DNA from: Xiphophorus maculatus
Lineage: Eukaryota; Chordata; Actinopteri; Cyprinodontiformes; Poeciliidae
Assembly: GCF_002775205.1 (NCBI RefSeq)
Contig: NC_036456.1
Location: 20,671,968 to 20,735,967, forward strand
Direction: 5' to 3'
DNA length: 64,000 nt
The notes beneath the pieces were generated by a model. It made no database searches. It had not been told where the DNA came from and saw only the letters and a program-made list of their open reading frames with translations. A program made the position numbers and the translations under genes. Positions within the stretch are counted from its first letter, which is position 1, and the number at the start of each line of letters is the position of its first letter. Positions 35,901 to 47,721 of this stretch are shown here, piece by piece.

Positions 35901-37073
35901 GCCATGATAGAGGGGGCGCCATGATGGAGGGGCGCCATGATAGAGGGGCGCCATGATAGAGGGGCGCCATGATGGATGGGCGCCATGATAGAGGGGCGCC
36001 ATGATGGAGGGGCGCCATGATAGAGGGGCGCCATGATGGAGGGGCGCCATGATGGAGGGGGCGCCACGATGGAGGGAAAAGCCAAAGCCACACACAGTAA
36101 AGGGTAAAGGTCGTACGCTGGGCGGCCCTTTTGACACTGGACCTCCATCTTTACCCCCATCAGAGGACGGGGGGTAAAGACGGAGGGGCAGAAAACAGAA
36201 AACATCAGATCAAAAGTATAAAGGTGTTTTAAGGATGAAAAATGTTTTCAAAGAGAAGAAACTTTAAATATTCATCTGAAATGTTCAGTCACTGTAAAAA
36301 TACAGGAAGTAGTTTCTGGTTATTTCCTGTGAAGCTTTTAATCTTTTAGAAAAGATCCAACAGTCAAACATTAATGTTCTCCCGCTGAGTCCAGGTTCTG
36401 ATCCAAAACCCAGAATGCATCTCTGGCTGGTTCTGGTCCAGCTGGACTGGATCCTCAGAGTCCAGAACCGTCCTGGACTAATAGTTACAGATAGATACAG
36501 GTTCTGATCAGCCAGACTGTAAACCGCTGGGTGTCATTTCTGTGCTCCGTCAGGTAGTTAGTTAGTTAGTTTGTTTGTTTGTTTGTTTTCTTTTTTTTTT
36601 GTCTGAGTTCAGTTTTTGTTTCTTTGATCTCTTTTAGTTTTCAGTTTATTTTTTAGTCATTTATAATCTTTGTGTTAAAATAAAAAACAAAACTATTTTT
36701 CTGTCCTGTGACTGTTTTTAACTCGGTCCATCACAACCCATTAGAAGGTTCTGAACCTGTCAGAACCGGGTCCAGACAGGATGTATTGTGTCGGTTCTGC
36801 TCATTCTAACTCTCTGATGACTCAGCAGTAAACAAGTTGTGTTTGTGAGGCCGGTTCTGTTGGACTCACCGTGGCAGGAAACCGTCTGGCAGCAGCTGAA
36901 GCTCAGAGATAAACCTGTGGAAACACGAGGAGCCGGAACACGTTACTCTGAAACCTTCCTGAGTTACGCTGAAATGTTCCTGAAATGTTTTAAGTTTCTC
37001 TGAAACGGCTCAGAAAAGCTGCGGTTGTTTTGAACTCACAGAGCAGCAGCGGCGGCGCGGCGGCGGCGTTCAT
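26902..37073 (-). CDS. Fc-receptor-like cell-surface protein, four Ig domains
   Basis: Nine exons on the minus strand: 37073-37040, 36914-36870, 31809-31680, 31552-31407, 30799-30566, 30494-30219, 28644-28408, 27252-27100, 27029-26902. Phases agree throughout and give 460 aa. The signal peptide (MNAAAAPPLLLC + LSLSFSCCQTVSC) is split over two small exons, as in vertebrate Fc receptor genes. Ig domains: D1 (cysteines in VSLSCEQF and VYWCES), D2 (ITLTCQHK, YTCRV), D3 (FSLSCSSS, LYWCES), D4 (VNLTCLTR, YSCRT). D1 resembles D3 and D2 resembles D4. An acidic Pro-Asp linker precedes one membrane segment (ILYAPVSIFYFIPTCVFIY). The short tail holds an acidic stretch and YDDAM, with no ITIM. It is probably an immune receptor at the plasma membrane; the ligand is unknown. 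D1 is unusually split by a 127-base intron. Paralogue not assigned. Confidence 0.88.
27510..27975. repeat. degenerate GGTTCCGGTCC array
   Basis: Irregular tandem array of GTCCGGTTCCAGTCTGGTTC-type words with 10-12-bp periodicity, in the intron between the D4 and membrane exons. Confidence 0.9.
28785..29213. repeat. 22-bp minisatellite, about 19 copies
   Basis: GTTTAGGGAACAGAGAACCA AA (22 bp), with the last bases varying AA/AG. It is very uniform in length and lies in the intron between D3 and D4. Confidence 0.97.
29477..29660. repeat. 15-bp minisatellite
   Basis: About twelve copies of CTCCTCCCTGTAGCT with CCACC/CTTCC variants. Minus-strand frames rich in ELQGGATGRSY are artefacts of the 15-bp period. 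Confidence 0.95.
31826..33224. repeat. 1.4-kb 9-bp/18-bp GTTAGC array in intron 2 of the Fc-receptor-like gene
   Basis: Tandem 9-bp words (GTTAGGAAC, ATTAGCAGC, GTTAGTAAC, ATTAGCAGT) arranged mostly as 18-bp units. Because stop codons are absent in several frames, frames of about 400-510 codons arise on both strands; they encode pure repeats and are not genes. The array begins some 17 bases upstream of the acceptor of the D1 exon (31809). Confidence 0.98.
33833..34125. repeat. 25-bp minisatellite, about 12 copies
   Basis: GTTAGCTCTGGATTAAATGT AGCCT repeated with CTC/CTA variants. It lies in the same intron as the GTTAGC array. Confidence 0.97.
34411..34602. repeat. second GTTAGC/ATTAGC array
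   Basis: Nine-bp words (GCAACATTA, GCCACATTA, GCTATGTTA, GCAATGTTA) in a regular higher-order pattern of about 45 bp. It is clearly related to the 31826-33224 array. Confidence 0.95.
35222..35260. repeat. (AGATCT) palindromic microsatellite
   Basis: Six-base units AGATCT/GATCTA, each self-complementary, around 35225-35258. Confidence 0.85.
35812..36075. repeat. 16-bp minisatellite GGGGCGCCATGATGGA
   Basis: About 16 copies of GGCGCCATGATGGAGG and variants (ATAGAGG, GAAGGGG). The unit contains the palindrome GGCGCC. His/Pro/Trp-rich minus-strand frames here are artefacts. Confidence 0.97.
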
Positions 37074-37079
37074 CTCGTC

Positions 37080-37563
37080 TGCAGCTGAAGCCGTTCTGTC
37101 CGTCCGTCTCAGAGCGAAGTTAAGAACATCCTGTTGAGCCAAACCGCAGCAGGAGGATGTGAGACTGAGACACGACAGAATCAGCCTGTTGGCACCAAAC
37201 TGCTGCTTTTACACAGCAGCTTCATCTGATGAACGATAAAAGTGAGCAGAACTCAGAACTGCAGCCTGGAAACAAACCAACATTTCTGAACGTTATCAGA
37301 GCTCAAGAACCACAGATAATGTAACTGATCAAACCTGGAGTCCCTCAGGGCTGAGAGCTCAACTCACTGATGTTCATGTTGAAAACTCCTCAGCAGGAAA
37401 ACCTGACGACCAGAGAAACGTTGGAGTCTCCATGGAAACGAAGAGGAAATAAAACTGAGCCTGAGAAACGATCAGCCAGGATGAAGGCAGAGAGTTTATG
37501 AATTTAAATATGTTTCTAAGGCCTGAAGGGGCCAGAGGAATGCTGGGAGTTAATTTAATAATA

Positions 37564-37601
<38 letters not shown>

Positions 37602-39615
37602 TAATAATAATAATAATATAATAATAATAATAATATAATAATAATAATAATATAATAATAATAATAATAATATAATAATAATAATAATATAATAATAATA
37701 ATAATAATCATTTTGACTCGTCCCACTGCAGCTGCTGGAGCCTCCAGCTGTCCAGTTGTGAGAGGTGGAGTCACCTCCAGGTGACCTGCCATTTTTCCGG
37801 TTCTGGTCTGGTTCTGGTTCTGTGGTTCTGGTGGCTCAGAGCCGCCTCTCTGTGTGACGTTGGTTGATTTCTGCTGACTCTGTTTTTGTGGCTTCGTGAT
37901 GTGAAGCTTTTCCACAAAGTGAGTTTCACTCTGATGGTTTGAGGATGAAGAACCTGAACTCTGGTTCTGGTTCTGGTTCTCAGCTGCATGTTGAAACCAG
38001 AAGCTTCAGCTCTGAGGCGAAACTGAACTTTAGTTTAAATTTGTTTCAGGTTCTGGTCCCGTTGGTTCTGGACCTTCTGGCCGGTTCTGGTTCAGATGGA
38101 GGTGAAGCAGCTTCTCTCCCTGCAGAGCCCAGTTCAGGTCCAGACTGGGTTCAGCTGCAGAACCAGAACCAGAACCAGGTCAGGGTCAGCGGTTCTGAGC
38201 GGTTCTGTGGTTTCTGAAAGCGTCGCTGTGGAAAATCTGAGTTAAAAGCAAAAACAGGAAACTGAGACGAGAGGCTGAAGGTCCGACGGTTCTGTTCTGT
38301 TCTGTTCAGATGTTTACAGGATGTGATGAGCTGCAGGAGACGGTCCGGTCCAAACCACAGCCCGACCCGGTACTGTAGGCTGCAGAACTTCACGGGTACC
38401 AACCTGATGGACCTGATCTGGTCTGGATTCAGTGGAAGGATGAAGAATCTGAACACGTCTCTTCCTGAGGACACGTCCTCTCCTCAGGGGGACGGGTTGG
38501 ACCAGAGAGGACGTGTCCTCCTGTCCGGCATGGCAGCCATGTTGGAGTGTCAGTTATTTGTTGCCGTGGAAACCTGCAGGAGCTGCAGGTGTGTTAGAAA
38601 CTGTCCAGCTCTGATTGGTCCATTTCCAGCTGGATCAGCAGTTTGTTTCGTCAGACAGTTTCTAAATGTTTTCACGGTTGCTATAGCAACAGGAAGGAGA
38701 GTTATCAGCGCATCGTTTCTGTTCAATTATGAATAATAAATGAAGATATAATCTGTTTAATTTAACCGTTAAACACGGTTAATTAAAATATGTTGCACTG
38801 TAAAACAATAACTGGTCAGATTAGATTAAATTCAGATTTTATTGCTGCAGCATCAAAAGGTCCAGTTCTGGTTACAAGAGCAGAACTTTGATCTCTGACA
38901 GAAACACACAGAACCTGTTAGGAGGAGCCGGTTCTGGTGGAACCGGGCCCGGTGCAGGCTGAGGAACAGAACTGCAGGTCCAAACATCTGGACCTATAAA
39001 CATCTGGACCTGCAGGATTTCCTATAATAACCTGAGTTCATGTTTTATGAAATAAAGTTACATTAACTCAGATTTATTTTGATGTGAAGGAAAAGTTACA
39101 ACCTGCTCCTCCCACCAGCCCCAGACCTGAACATGGTACCAGTTTGACCCGGTTCTGATCTCAGAGTGTTTGAAATGAGGTGTTGGTCTGGTGGACGGAG
39201 CGGTTCTGACCCAGAATCGGTTCCTGTAGACGCCTGCAGCTTCAGCCTCAGCCTGACCGCAGAGCGACTTCACTTCCTGTAGTTCCCTCCACAATAAAAC
39301 ATCAAACTATAACAAAGTTCATTTCTATCCACAGCAGAAATAATAAAGTTAAAAACATCAATAATATCCACTAAAACTGAAACTATTAGTAACTTTTTAC
39401 TGACAGCAGAATAAATCTTTATATAAAACAATAAAAATCAAACAGAGATGAAAACATCCAGGAAATGAAGAAGCTTCTTTTCATTTTCAGCCATTTTGTT
39501 TCTGCTTCTGTTTTTTCTAACATGTCAAAACTTCATCCTAACGTTCAGGAACCAGCAGTTTGGGTTTGTCCTGCTGGGAGAACTGGGCTGGTTCTGATCG
39601 GTTGGACCGGTCAGA
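37080..39615. other. spacer between the Fc-receptor-like gene and slc9b2
   Basis: Contains the 5' flank of the Fc-receptor-like gene and the ATA microsatellite. Beyond that it is unique sequence dense in GGTTCTG words. The plus-strand frame at 38323-38736 (137 codons) has no recognised domain and is not supported as a gene. Confidence 0.45.
37556..37709. repeat. (TAA)n / TATAATAA microsatellite
   Basis: AATAATAATAAT runs interrupted by AATATAATAAT, about 150 bases. Confidence 0.97.
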
Positions 39616-39619
39616 ACCG

Positions 39620-42600
39620 TTACACTTTGGTCTCATTGATCACGTGACTCTTTTCCTCAGCAGGTGCGTCAGGGCTGGTGGGCGGGGCTTCTCTCTCCGT
39701 CTCACCTGCTGGGTTTAGAGAAAACAACGTAAACATCCAGAGCAGAGGAGGTACTGATGGTCAGAGGTCAGAGGTCAGAACCCTGCAAACAGCACACAGA
39801 GGTGGGCACTGCTAGCTAAAAGGTTAGCTATGCTAACTCTAAGGCGCTAATCATAAATATTAGTTCTGCTAACGTTAAAGCAGTATATTAACATGGTACT
39901 TAACAGATGCTAACGCTAAACCTCTGTACCAATGTAACATTTAGCAGAAGCTAATGTACTAAATTCATTAGCTACCCAACATGTGTCTCCCTCTACGGGT
40001 CTAATGTGTCATTACAGCTGAACGGGTTCAGGAAGTGATTCCTGTAGTTTCAGGTTTATATTGGTTGAGTTTTTTCACGCTGTTGCTGATTTTAGCTAAC
40101 CGACAGGGCAGGTGTTCGGCCAGAACGCACTCAGGTGGACGGTAAACAGAAATGCATTCTGGGTACAGAATAAACGTCATTGGGTGGATAAAATGAGGAA
40201 AAGAAAAGGAAGTGAAAGTTTTCAAAACAGACGAGAAAACTTTAGAATTGATCTAAAATTAATTTAGCATAAAGTCAGCGCACGAAACATTTTAAATTAG
40301 CTAAACAAAGTTAGCTGTGCTGTTAGCATTAGTGTTTAGCCCACAATTTGGTACATAATCAGTGGTTGGTCTCATACCAGCTGAATTCGACCCGACTGGA
40401 CCTTCTCCTGGTTCTGAAGGACGTTTCTACTCCTTTAGGGTCTTTAGTTCTGACCCACTGACCTTGGGTTGACCTTCTCATCAGTTTCACTGAAGAACCA
40501 GTTCAAAGTCCAGTCAAACCAGAACCAATGGACTGGGTTGTCCTTTGGGTTCAGTAAAAACCTCCAGACCGTGAGCTGACCTTTGACCTGTCGGGCCAGG
40601 AGGCGCGGCCCAGCCAGTCCAATCCCCAGCGCCCCGATGGGAGCCGTGATCAGGATAGCTAGCACCGCTAGCGTTAGCACGTCCAGACCAAACTGGATCA
40701 AAGTCTCATCGCCTTTGTCCCGCGCCAGGTCCAACGCCTTGGAGCCGATCGCCGCCTGGAGGACAGACAGACGGACAGAGGGTCAGTCTGGGAGTTCTGG
40801 TGGACCAGACCGGTTCTGATGGACCAGACCGGTTCTGGTGGAGCAGACCGGTTCTGGTGGACCAGACCGGTTCTGATGGTTCTGATAGACCAGACTGGTT
40901 CTGATGGACCAGACCGGTTCTGATGGTTCTGATAGACCAGACTGGTTCTGATGGAGCAGATCGGTTCTGATGGACCAGACTGGTACTGATGGAGCAGACC
41001 GGGTCTGGTGGTAGTTTGGATGTGGGGGTCAAGAGGTCAAGGTCACTCCAGAGGGTTCAGATGTTCCCACTTTACCTTCCAGGTTCATCATCAACTCATC
41101 ATGAAAAAGTTTTAAATGTTTATAATGAAAAAAATTTCTGATATTTTTCGTCTGCAGTAAAAGTTTCTTGGCTGATCAATTGATCAATCGATCAGTCGAT
41201 CAATCGATCAGTCGATCAATCGATCGACTGATCGATCTGAATCTGCTCCTGGTTTTTCTCCAATGTCTCTGATAAAATGTATTTTATTGAGACTTTATAA
41301 TATCTAAATGTTCTCATGTCTTCTGGTTTATTGGTTTATTGGATAAGATGATTATTAACTTTTTATTATTTTATGTTCATATGATGATATGACAGCAGGA
41401 ACATGAGGACATAAAACCATCTGAACCAGCAGTTCTCAGGCCAGAGGTCAGAGGTCATTGACGTCAGTCGGCTGGTTAGACCTGAACGGTGGCTTTAGGC
41501 AGCCAGGCCACGGCGATGAAGAGCTTCTCCTTCAGGGTGAAACCTCCCAGATGGACCAACAGGAAGGTGACGAGAAGACGGACCAGCAGACCAATCAGGA
41601 TGCAGGCCACGCCCAGCCCTGACAGGAAACAGGAAGTGAGGTGCAGCTGGGAGGATCAGAAACATGGCCGCCGTAACCCTGAGCGTTCTTACCCACAGTG
41701 CTGGGGTTGAGCGACGTGACGGTGATCTCAGCTCCGATCAGACCAAACAGGAGCGGCTGGAAAACGTCCCAGCAGCGGCCGACCATGGCCGCCACCGGCG
41801 CCTGGAGACACGAACATCCATCATCAGCTCAGGTCCGACTGGAGGACGGCTGACTGGGAACACTGGGAAGGTTTGAACTGGGATCTATTCGATCTTTTTC
41901 CATCACTTCCTCTTCCATCCTTCAGGAGGCGGAGTTACGTTAGCTTTAGCTCCTGGATGAAGAGACTCCAGGGTCGGGTTGAAGGTCACAACAAGGTGAC
42001 ATCAGGATTCAGAGGTAGGAACCGCTAACCACAGAGCTAGCTGCACTAACCATAAACATTAGCTACACCAATGCTAAAGCGCTATAGCAGTAGCTAGCAG
42101 TAGCTAATGCTAAAGCGCTAACTTCCACCATAATGATATGACTCAACATGTTGCAACATTTATCAAAAAATGCTAAACTGCAAAACTAAACATTAGCTTT
42201 GTAATTAGCGGATTAGCGAAGCGTTTCCCTCCCTGTCAGTGCGTAACGTCTGCAGAGGAGCAAAACGTCTGGATGTTCGTCACCTTGTCCGTTTTCCAGC
42301 CCAGAGCAGCCAGGAAGGACAGCACCAGCGTGCAGAGGCCGCCGGCGCCGGCGAAGCCAACAACATGGCTGAAGAAGACCGAGAACACGGAGAGCCCCAC
42401 CAGCAGGAGCGTCCGCCGCAGCACCAGGTCCTCCTGCAGAGACACCGACAGCTTCACACTGGTCTGATCTTATTATGGTCTGTCTGGGTTGTTTCTGAGC
42501 AGGACGGACCTGGTCGCTGCTGGGGAAGAGGCACAGGAACAGACCCAGGATCAGTCCGGCTGCGACTCCACCCACCACCTCCAGCAGACCTTTCAGGATG

Positions 42601-45600
42601 TTCATCCAGGTGGAACCTGAACAACAGACAGGGTCAGAAAACAGCACAACCGAGCAGAACGCTACAGGAAACGGGTCTGACCCGTGGAGAAGGCGATTCC
42701 CAGGCAGGTGGAGAACCCGGTGATGGCCAGGATGTCATCAAAACTCCCAGCAGCCATCAGCAGCGTCGGGATTCCCTGGAAGGAGACAGAATCTCAGCAT
42801 CGGCTCGTAGGAGCGTAACCTGCTTCTTCAGGTTCTCCTGGCTCCTCATCGGATCGTCCACCAACAGATCCGGTTCCACTTCGTCCCTGTTATGGTCCAG
42901 AACCTTCACTTTATTCTGAGGATGTGTCTGGTGGGGTCAGAGGTCGTCACCGGACCGCAGTGTTTACCTGCTGCAGGCGGGTCCAGGTTCCTCGTGTGGT
43001 TTGGCTGGTTCACAGAAACTCAGAGCTTTTAAAGGTTCAAAGGTTATAGAGAGCAGAAAACCTAAAGGTTCCTGGATCCTTTCATGACTGAAGTCCTTCT
43101 GGGAGGGTGAAGATGTTACAGAGGAAGTTTTAAAGTGTTAAAGCGTTAAAGTGTTAAAGTTTTAAAGTTTTAAAGTGTTAAAATGTTAAAGAGTTAAAGT
43201 TTTAAAGTTTTAAAGTTTTAAAGTTTTAAAGTGTTAAAGTTTTAAAGTTTTAAAGCGTTAAAGCGTTAAAGTTTTTAAGTGTTAAAGTTTTAAAGCGTTA
43301 AAGTGTTAAAGTTTTAAAGTGTTAAAGCGTTAAAGTTTTTAAGTGTTAAAGTTTTAAAGCGTTAAAGTTTTAAAGTGTTAAAGTTTTAAAGTTTTTAAGT
43401 GTTAAAGTTTTAAAGAGTTAAAGTTTTAAAGTGTTAAAGTGTTAAAGTTTTTAAGTGTTAAAGTTTTAAAGCGTTAAAGTTTTAAAGTTTTAAAGTGTTA
43501 AAGTTTTAAAGTGTTAAAGTTTTAAAGCGTTAAAGTTTTAAAGTGTTAAAGTTTTAAAGTGTTAAAGTTTTAAAGCGTTAAAGTTTTAAAGTGTTAAAGT
43601 TTTAAAGTTTTAAAGTGTTAAAAACACGGCTGTTCTTAGAAACCAGAGGAAGTTTATCACTAAAGAGGAACCAAAGGTCTCTTTGGGACCCCGATGACTT
43701 TGACTCCTGTGTCGATGTTGAACCTAAAGGTCGGGTTTTAATTGTTCTGGCGGGTCGGTGTGTCCAGAACCGAGACGTTACCTTCTCCACTCCGTATCCG
43801 TCCCTCTGCAGCAGCAGCATCGAAGGAACAACGACCGCCGGAGACACCGCGGCCAGAACGAAGCTGCACAAACACACACCGACTCAGAGCTGCAGGCCTC
43901 ACACACCGCTGCAGACGTGTGTGTGTGTGGGTGTGTGTGTGTGTGGGTGTGGGTGTGTGTGTGTGTGTCTGTGTGTGTGTGTGTGTGTGTGTCTGTGTGT
44001 GTGTGTGTGTATGGGTGTGTGTGTGTGTGGGTGTGTGTGTGTGTGTTTTACCCCAGGATGAAGCCCCAGATCCAGGGCAGGTGAAGCAGGAAGTGAGAAA
44101 CCACAGCCACGACGCAGGCCTCCAGCACGCAGGGCCCCACCGCCACTCGCACACACACCGCTTTGAGGCGGCGCAGCGCCTGCAAGGACACACACACTGA
44201 CAGCTGAGGGCGAGCCGGGCTGAACGGAGACGGGTCGGGGCGGTTCTGATGGCGGTACCGAGGGGTTGAGGCCCAGGCCGGCTCTGGTCAGGATGACGGA
44301 CAGGGCCACGTTCCTCAGAGCCGCAGACCAGTGGGGGCTGATGAAGACGGCGTCGCTGACGTAGGGGACGTTTCGCAGCAGCAGGCCGGCCAGCAGCATT
44401 CCTGCAAACACACACGGTCAGGCCGGCGGCGCCGGGTCCAGCAGGGACCGGTCAGGGTCAGAACCGGAGAGCGGTGGGTTCACCCAGCAGTGGAGGGAAG
44501 GGAGGCAGCGTGGGCAGCTGGATCAGACCCAACAGCTTCCCTCCCAGGACGGAGCAGATGAACAGGATGATGATCCCAAACAGATTCCCTCCAGGAAGAC
44601 ACTCCTGACCCGTTATGGACCAGACGGTTCCGAACAGCAGAACCAGCAGGAACGCTGCGGCAGAGACCCGACATGGTGAGAACACCGAGTCAGTCAGGAG
44701 AATTTAATCTGGAGCCCAGCAGCAGGAAGAACGATCAATATTTTACCACAAATGATCACTGATTAATAACTGATCAGAATCATAAATAAATAAAACTTTA
44801 TGGTTTTATTTTATACAAATTATGACATGAAACAGGAGCAAACATGAAACAAGTATTTCATCCTTCAGATAAACCACCAGAATTATGGAAATAAATAATA
44901 TTATTCATCATCATGGAGGAAAATGACCAGATTATAAGGGAGATTAAAACAAACAAATCCAATAAATTAAACATAAAAACATTTAATCCAGAACCAGAAC
45001 TCACTGCTGTTTGAATAAAACTTTATTTTTCATCTGTTTTCACTTTTCAGTTTAATTCAAACCTTCAAAAACACCAAAAGGAGAAAACTGAGCAGATAAT
45101 TATGATTCATTAGGAGGATTTTATTAAACCAGGAAATCATCAAGACTTTTAAATTCAAGTTAAATAATTATTTTAAATGAACCGATTTAAACTGAATCAT
45201 TAAATCAGGACAAACTGAATCATTTCTCATAACTTTCATTCCTTCATGGAGATTTAATGTTTCTTCAGTGGTGAACATGGAAAATCAGGCTTTGCTGTTT
45301 TTTTTTGTCTACAACAGTAAAATAATTCAGTTAGTTTTTCTCTGCAGCTCAAACTGAGAAACTTTCATCAGAGACAAACTGTCAGGAAATGAAACAGCAG
45401 AAACACAGAAGGAAGTAAAACATCAACTGGTTAAATCAACTCCATTAAAATGAAAGTTAAAGTTTGATCAGCAGTTAAACTGACAAACTGTAAAATATGA
45501 GTTTAGTTTCATTACTGGATGATAAATGATCATATAATCATTTAGTGACTCAGGTTTTCTCTCTGAAAGATCAATAAACTTTAACTTTGTAAAAAAAATC

Positions 45601-47721
45601 TTAAACCTGAAACTAGAAAATATTTTAAATATTTTAAAGATAAAAACTAATAAATAAACTGAAATAAAAACAGAAATAAAATGGATCATGAAGCTCTTAT
45701 CAAAATGAGCAACTTGATTTTAATCGATCAGCTGATTAATTGATTATTGTGACATCATGGCTCTTACAGCCGATCGGTGCTGGTTAGTGCGGCTGGAAGC
45801 CGTTTTACTGTCCAGGTGTTTTTACCTTTAGTGAGCAGCAGGTTGAGGAATCCTTTTGGTCGCGGACATCGATCCTTCACTCTGAGGCAGCAGGACGAAG
45901 ACGAGTCCAACGTCCTCATCTGAGGACACAGAGGGACAGACAGACTGAGGTCCGGCTGGACTTTGTCTTCTGACTTTGACTGAAATAAATTAAAATGAAT
46001 CTGAGCCTGAAGGATGTTCAGCAGAGAAAACATTCAGATAGCTAATCTATAATCATCTATAATCATCTATAATCATCTATAATCATATCGTATTTAGAAA
46101 CAGTTTGACGGTAAAACCAGAATATCTGAGAACATTTAGACATCCTGTGGAGACATGTTGGACATTTAGACATGTCCAACATGTCCAACCCTAACTTCAC
46201 ATCCAGCCTGGGATCAAACTGAAAACCCAAAGAATTGCAGTAGAAACCTGGACTGTCCTCACCAGAGGACACAGTCAGGACTGTCCTCACCAGAGGACAC
46301 TGTACTGTCCTCACCAGAGGACACTGGACTGTCCTCACCAGAGGACACAGTCAGGACTGTCCTCACCAGAGGACACAGTCAGGACTGTCCTCACCAGAGG
46401 ACACTGGACTGTCCTCACCAGAGGACACAGTCAGGACTGTCTTCACCAGAGGACAGTGGACTGTCTTCACCAGAGGACACAGTCAGGACTGTCCTCTCCA
46501 GAGGACACAGTCATTGTCCTGATAATCAGACTGTACTGGTATCAATACTAAATATGATAAATAATGTCTAATGATGATTTATATGGAAAAAGCAGAAGCT
46601 CCTGGATCTTTACTCTGATCTGATTAGAATAAATTCTGGTTTCATGGATCATCTGAACTTATCTGAGCCGAAGGAGTCCAGATGTCCTCCAGCTGTCTCA
46701 CCTCGTCCTCGTCCGTCCTCCTGCTTGGCAGAATGCTGATCTCTCTCTCCTCCTGGTGACCCTGAGCTTTAGTCTGGACACACACACACACAGTCAGAGT
46801 GTGTGTCAGTAAAGTTGGACTTTGACCCGTTCTGGTTCAGCCTAACCAGCCGGTCCCTTCAGCAGAACCGGTCCAAGAGGTTTGGAGAAGAACCAGACCT
46901 GGTTCTGGTGGTGAAACATGGTGGAGACTCTCCAGAACCCAGCGGGTCCTGAACAGGTCCAGACTGGTGAACCGGGCCTGCAGGAGGTTTCAGGCTAATA
47001 GAACCAGTTAGACTGAGGAGCTGAGAGGAAAGTGGAACTACAGCTGGTCGGGTTCTGGATTCCTGGTTTTTGTTCTTCTGGTTTTCTAGGTTTGTAATTT
47101 TAATCAGGTTTTACAGAAATTTAAATAATTCCTCTTTATTTATTATTGTATAATGTATTAATTGGTCATTAAGTTGTTTATTCTCACCATTCAGTTATTA
47201 TTTTACTCATAAAAAGTAAAATATGATTGCGTCTCAAATGAGACACAGAGCGCTGTGCGCAGGCGCCCCCTGGTGGACAAACTACCAGCTGTGACTTTCT
47301 GACGTCATTATTCAGCAATAAATAATAAATAAAATGTTAAACTGGTTTGTATCCAGTTAGTAAATCTGTAAACATTTCCTGATAAAGATTTTATATCTTT
47401 GTGCAAATAATGATGTATTTCAGGTAAAATTATGATCCTGATTTTAACATTTTATAAAATTTTATACTTTATTTTATAACTGATTCATGTTTTCATTAAA
47501 TGTTTCTGCATCAGGAATAAATTCAGTTTTCTGTTGCTTTAATTACATAAACTGTTACTGTCGGTCCGGGAACGCAGTGAGGCTGCTGTTGTCATGGCAA
47601 CAGCCGGTTCCGGTGGTGGGCGGGGCCTCAGGGTTCTGGTGGGTTCGGGTTTTACCTGAGCCGGGTTCTGCCCGTCCTCCGTGGGCCGGACGTAGCGCTT
47701 TGTAGCTTCTTCATCCATCAT
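39620..47721 (-). CDS. slc9b2: slc9b2 (nha2): mitochondrial/plasma-membrane Na+/H+ antiporter
   Basis: Cation/proton antiporter of the CPA2 (NhaA-like) group. Minus-strand coding exons: 47721-47656, 46773-46702, 45919-45826, 44654-44484, 44401-44259, 44179-44052, 43863-43782, 42775-42682, 42616-42510, 42433-42284, 41801-41693, 41618-41482, 40755-40581, 39705-39620. All phases agree and total 537 aa, the length of human SLC9B2. Landmarks: [68 protein letters not shown], the ion-binding Asp-Asp pair in [14 protein letters not shown] (residues 265-266), [29 protein letters not shown] and [20 protein letters not shown]. The last exon encodes [10 protein letters not shown]... ending INETKV, comparable with the human QGETSVQV tail. 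Intron 7 is a large TTAAAG array and intron 6 a GT run. Confidence 0.97.
40795..41000. repeat. degenerate GACCAGACCGGTTCTGATGG array
   Basis: About ten copies of a roughly 20-bp word with TCTGGTGGA/TCTGATAGA variants, in the slc9b2 intron directly upstream of the 40755-40581 exon's acceptor. Confidence 0.9.
41164..41236. repeat. GATC/CGATCGA palindromic microsatellite
   Basis: Tandem GATCAATC and GATCAGTC words with TCGATCGA cores, self-complementary over about 70 bases. Confidence 0.9.
43133..43622. repeat. 490-bp (G)TTAAAG array in slc9b2 intron 7
   Basis: 7-8-bp words GTTAAAG, TTTTAAAG, TGTTAAAG and CGTTAAAG in irregular order, about 65 copies. TTAA/TTTAAA cores recur. Confidence 0.97.
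43918..44049. repeat. (GT)n microsatellite in slc9b2 intron 6
   Basis: GT run interrupted by GGGT and CTGT. It ends 3 bases before the donor side boundary of exon 44179-44052, so the 5' splice site abuts it. Confidence 0.97.
46250..46512. repeat. GTCCTCACCAGAGGACAC array in slc9b2 intron 2
   Basis: Units of 19 and 28 bp containing GTCCTC ACCA GAGGAC, so each unit has self-complementary GTCCTC/GAGGAC arms able to form a small hairpin. About ten copies. Confidence 0.95.

Noticed and set aside
35690-36205. His/Trp/Pro repeat frames in three minus-strand frames
   Set aside because: All three frames read the same 16-bp array; no splice structure or domain.
38323-38736. 137-codon plus-strand frame
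   Set aside because: No domain, no partner exons, and composition like the surrounding spacer.
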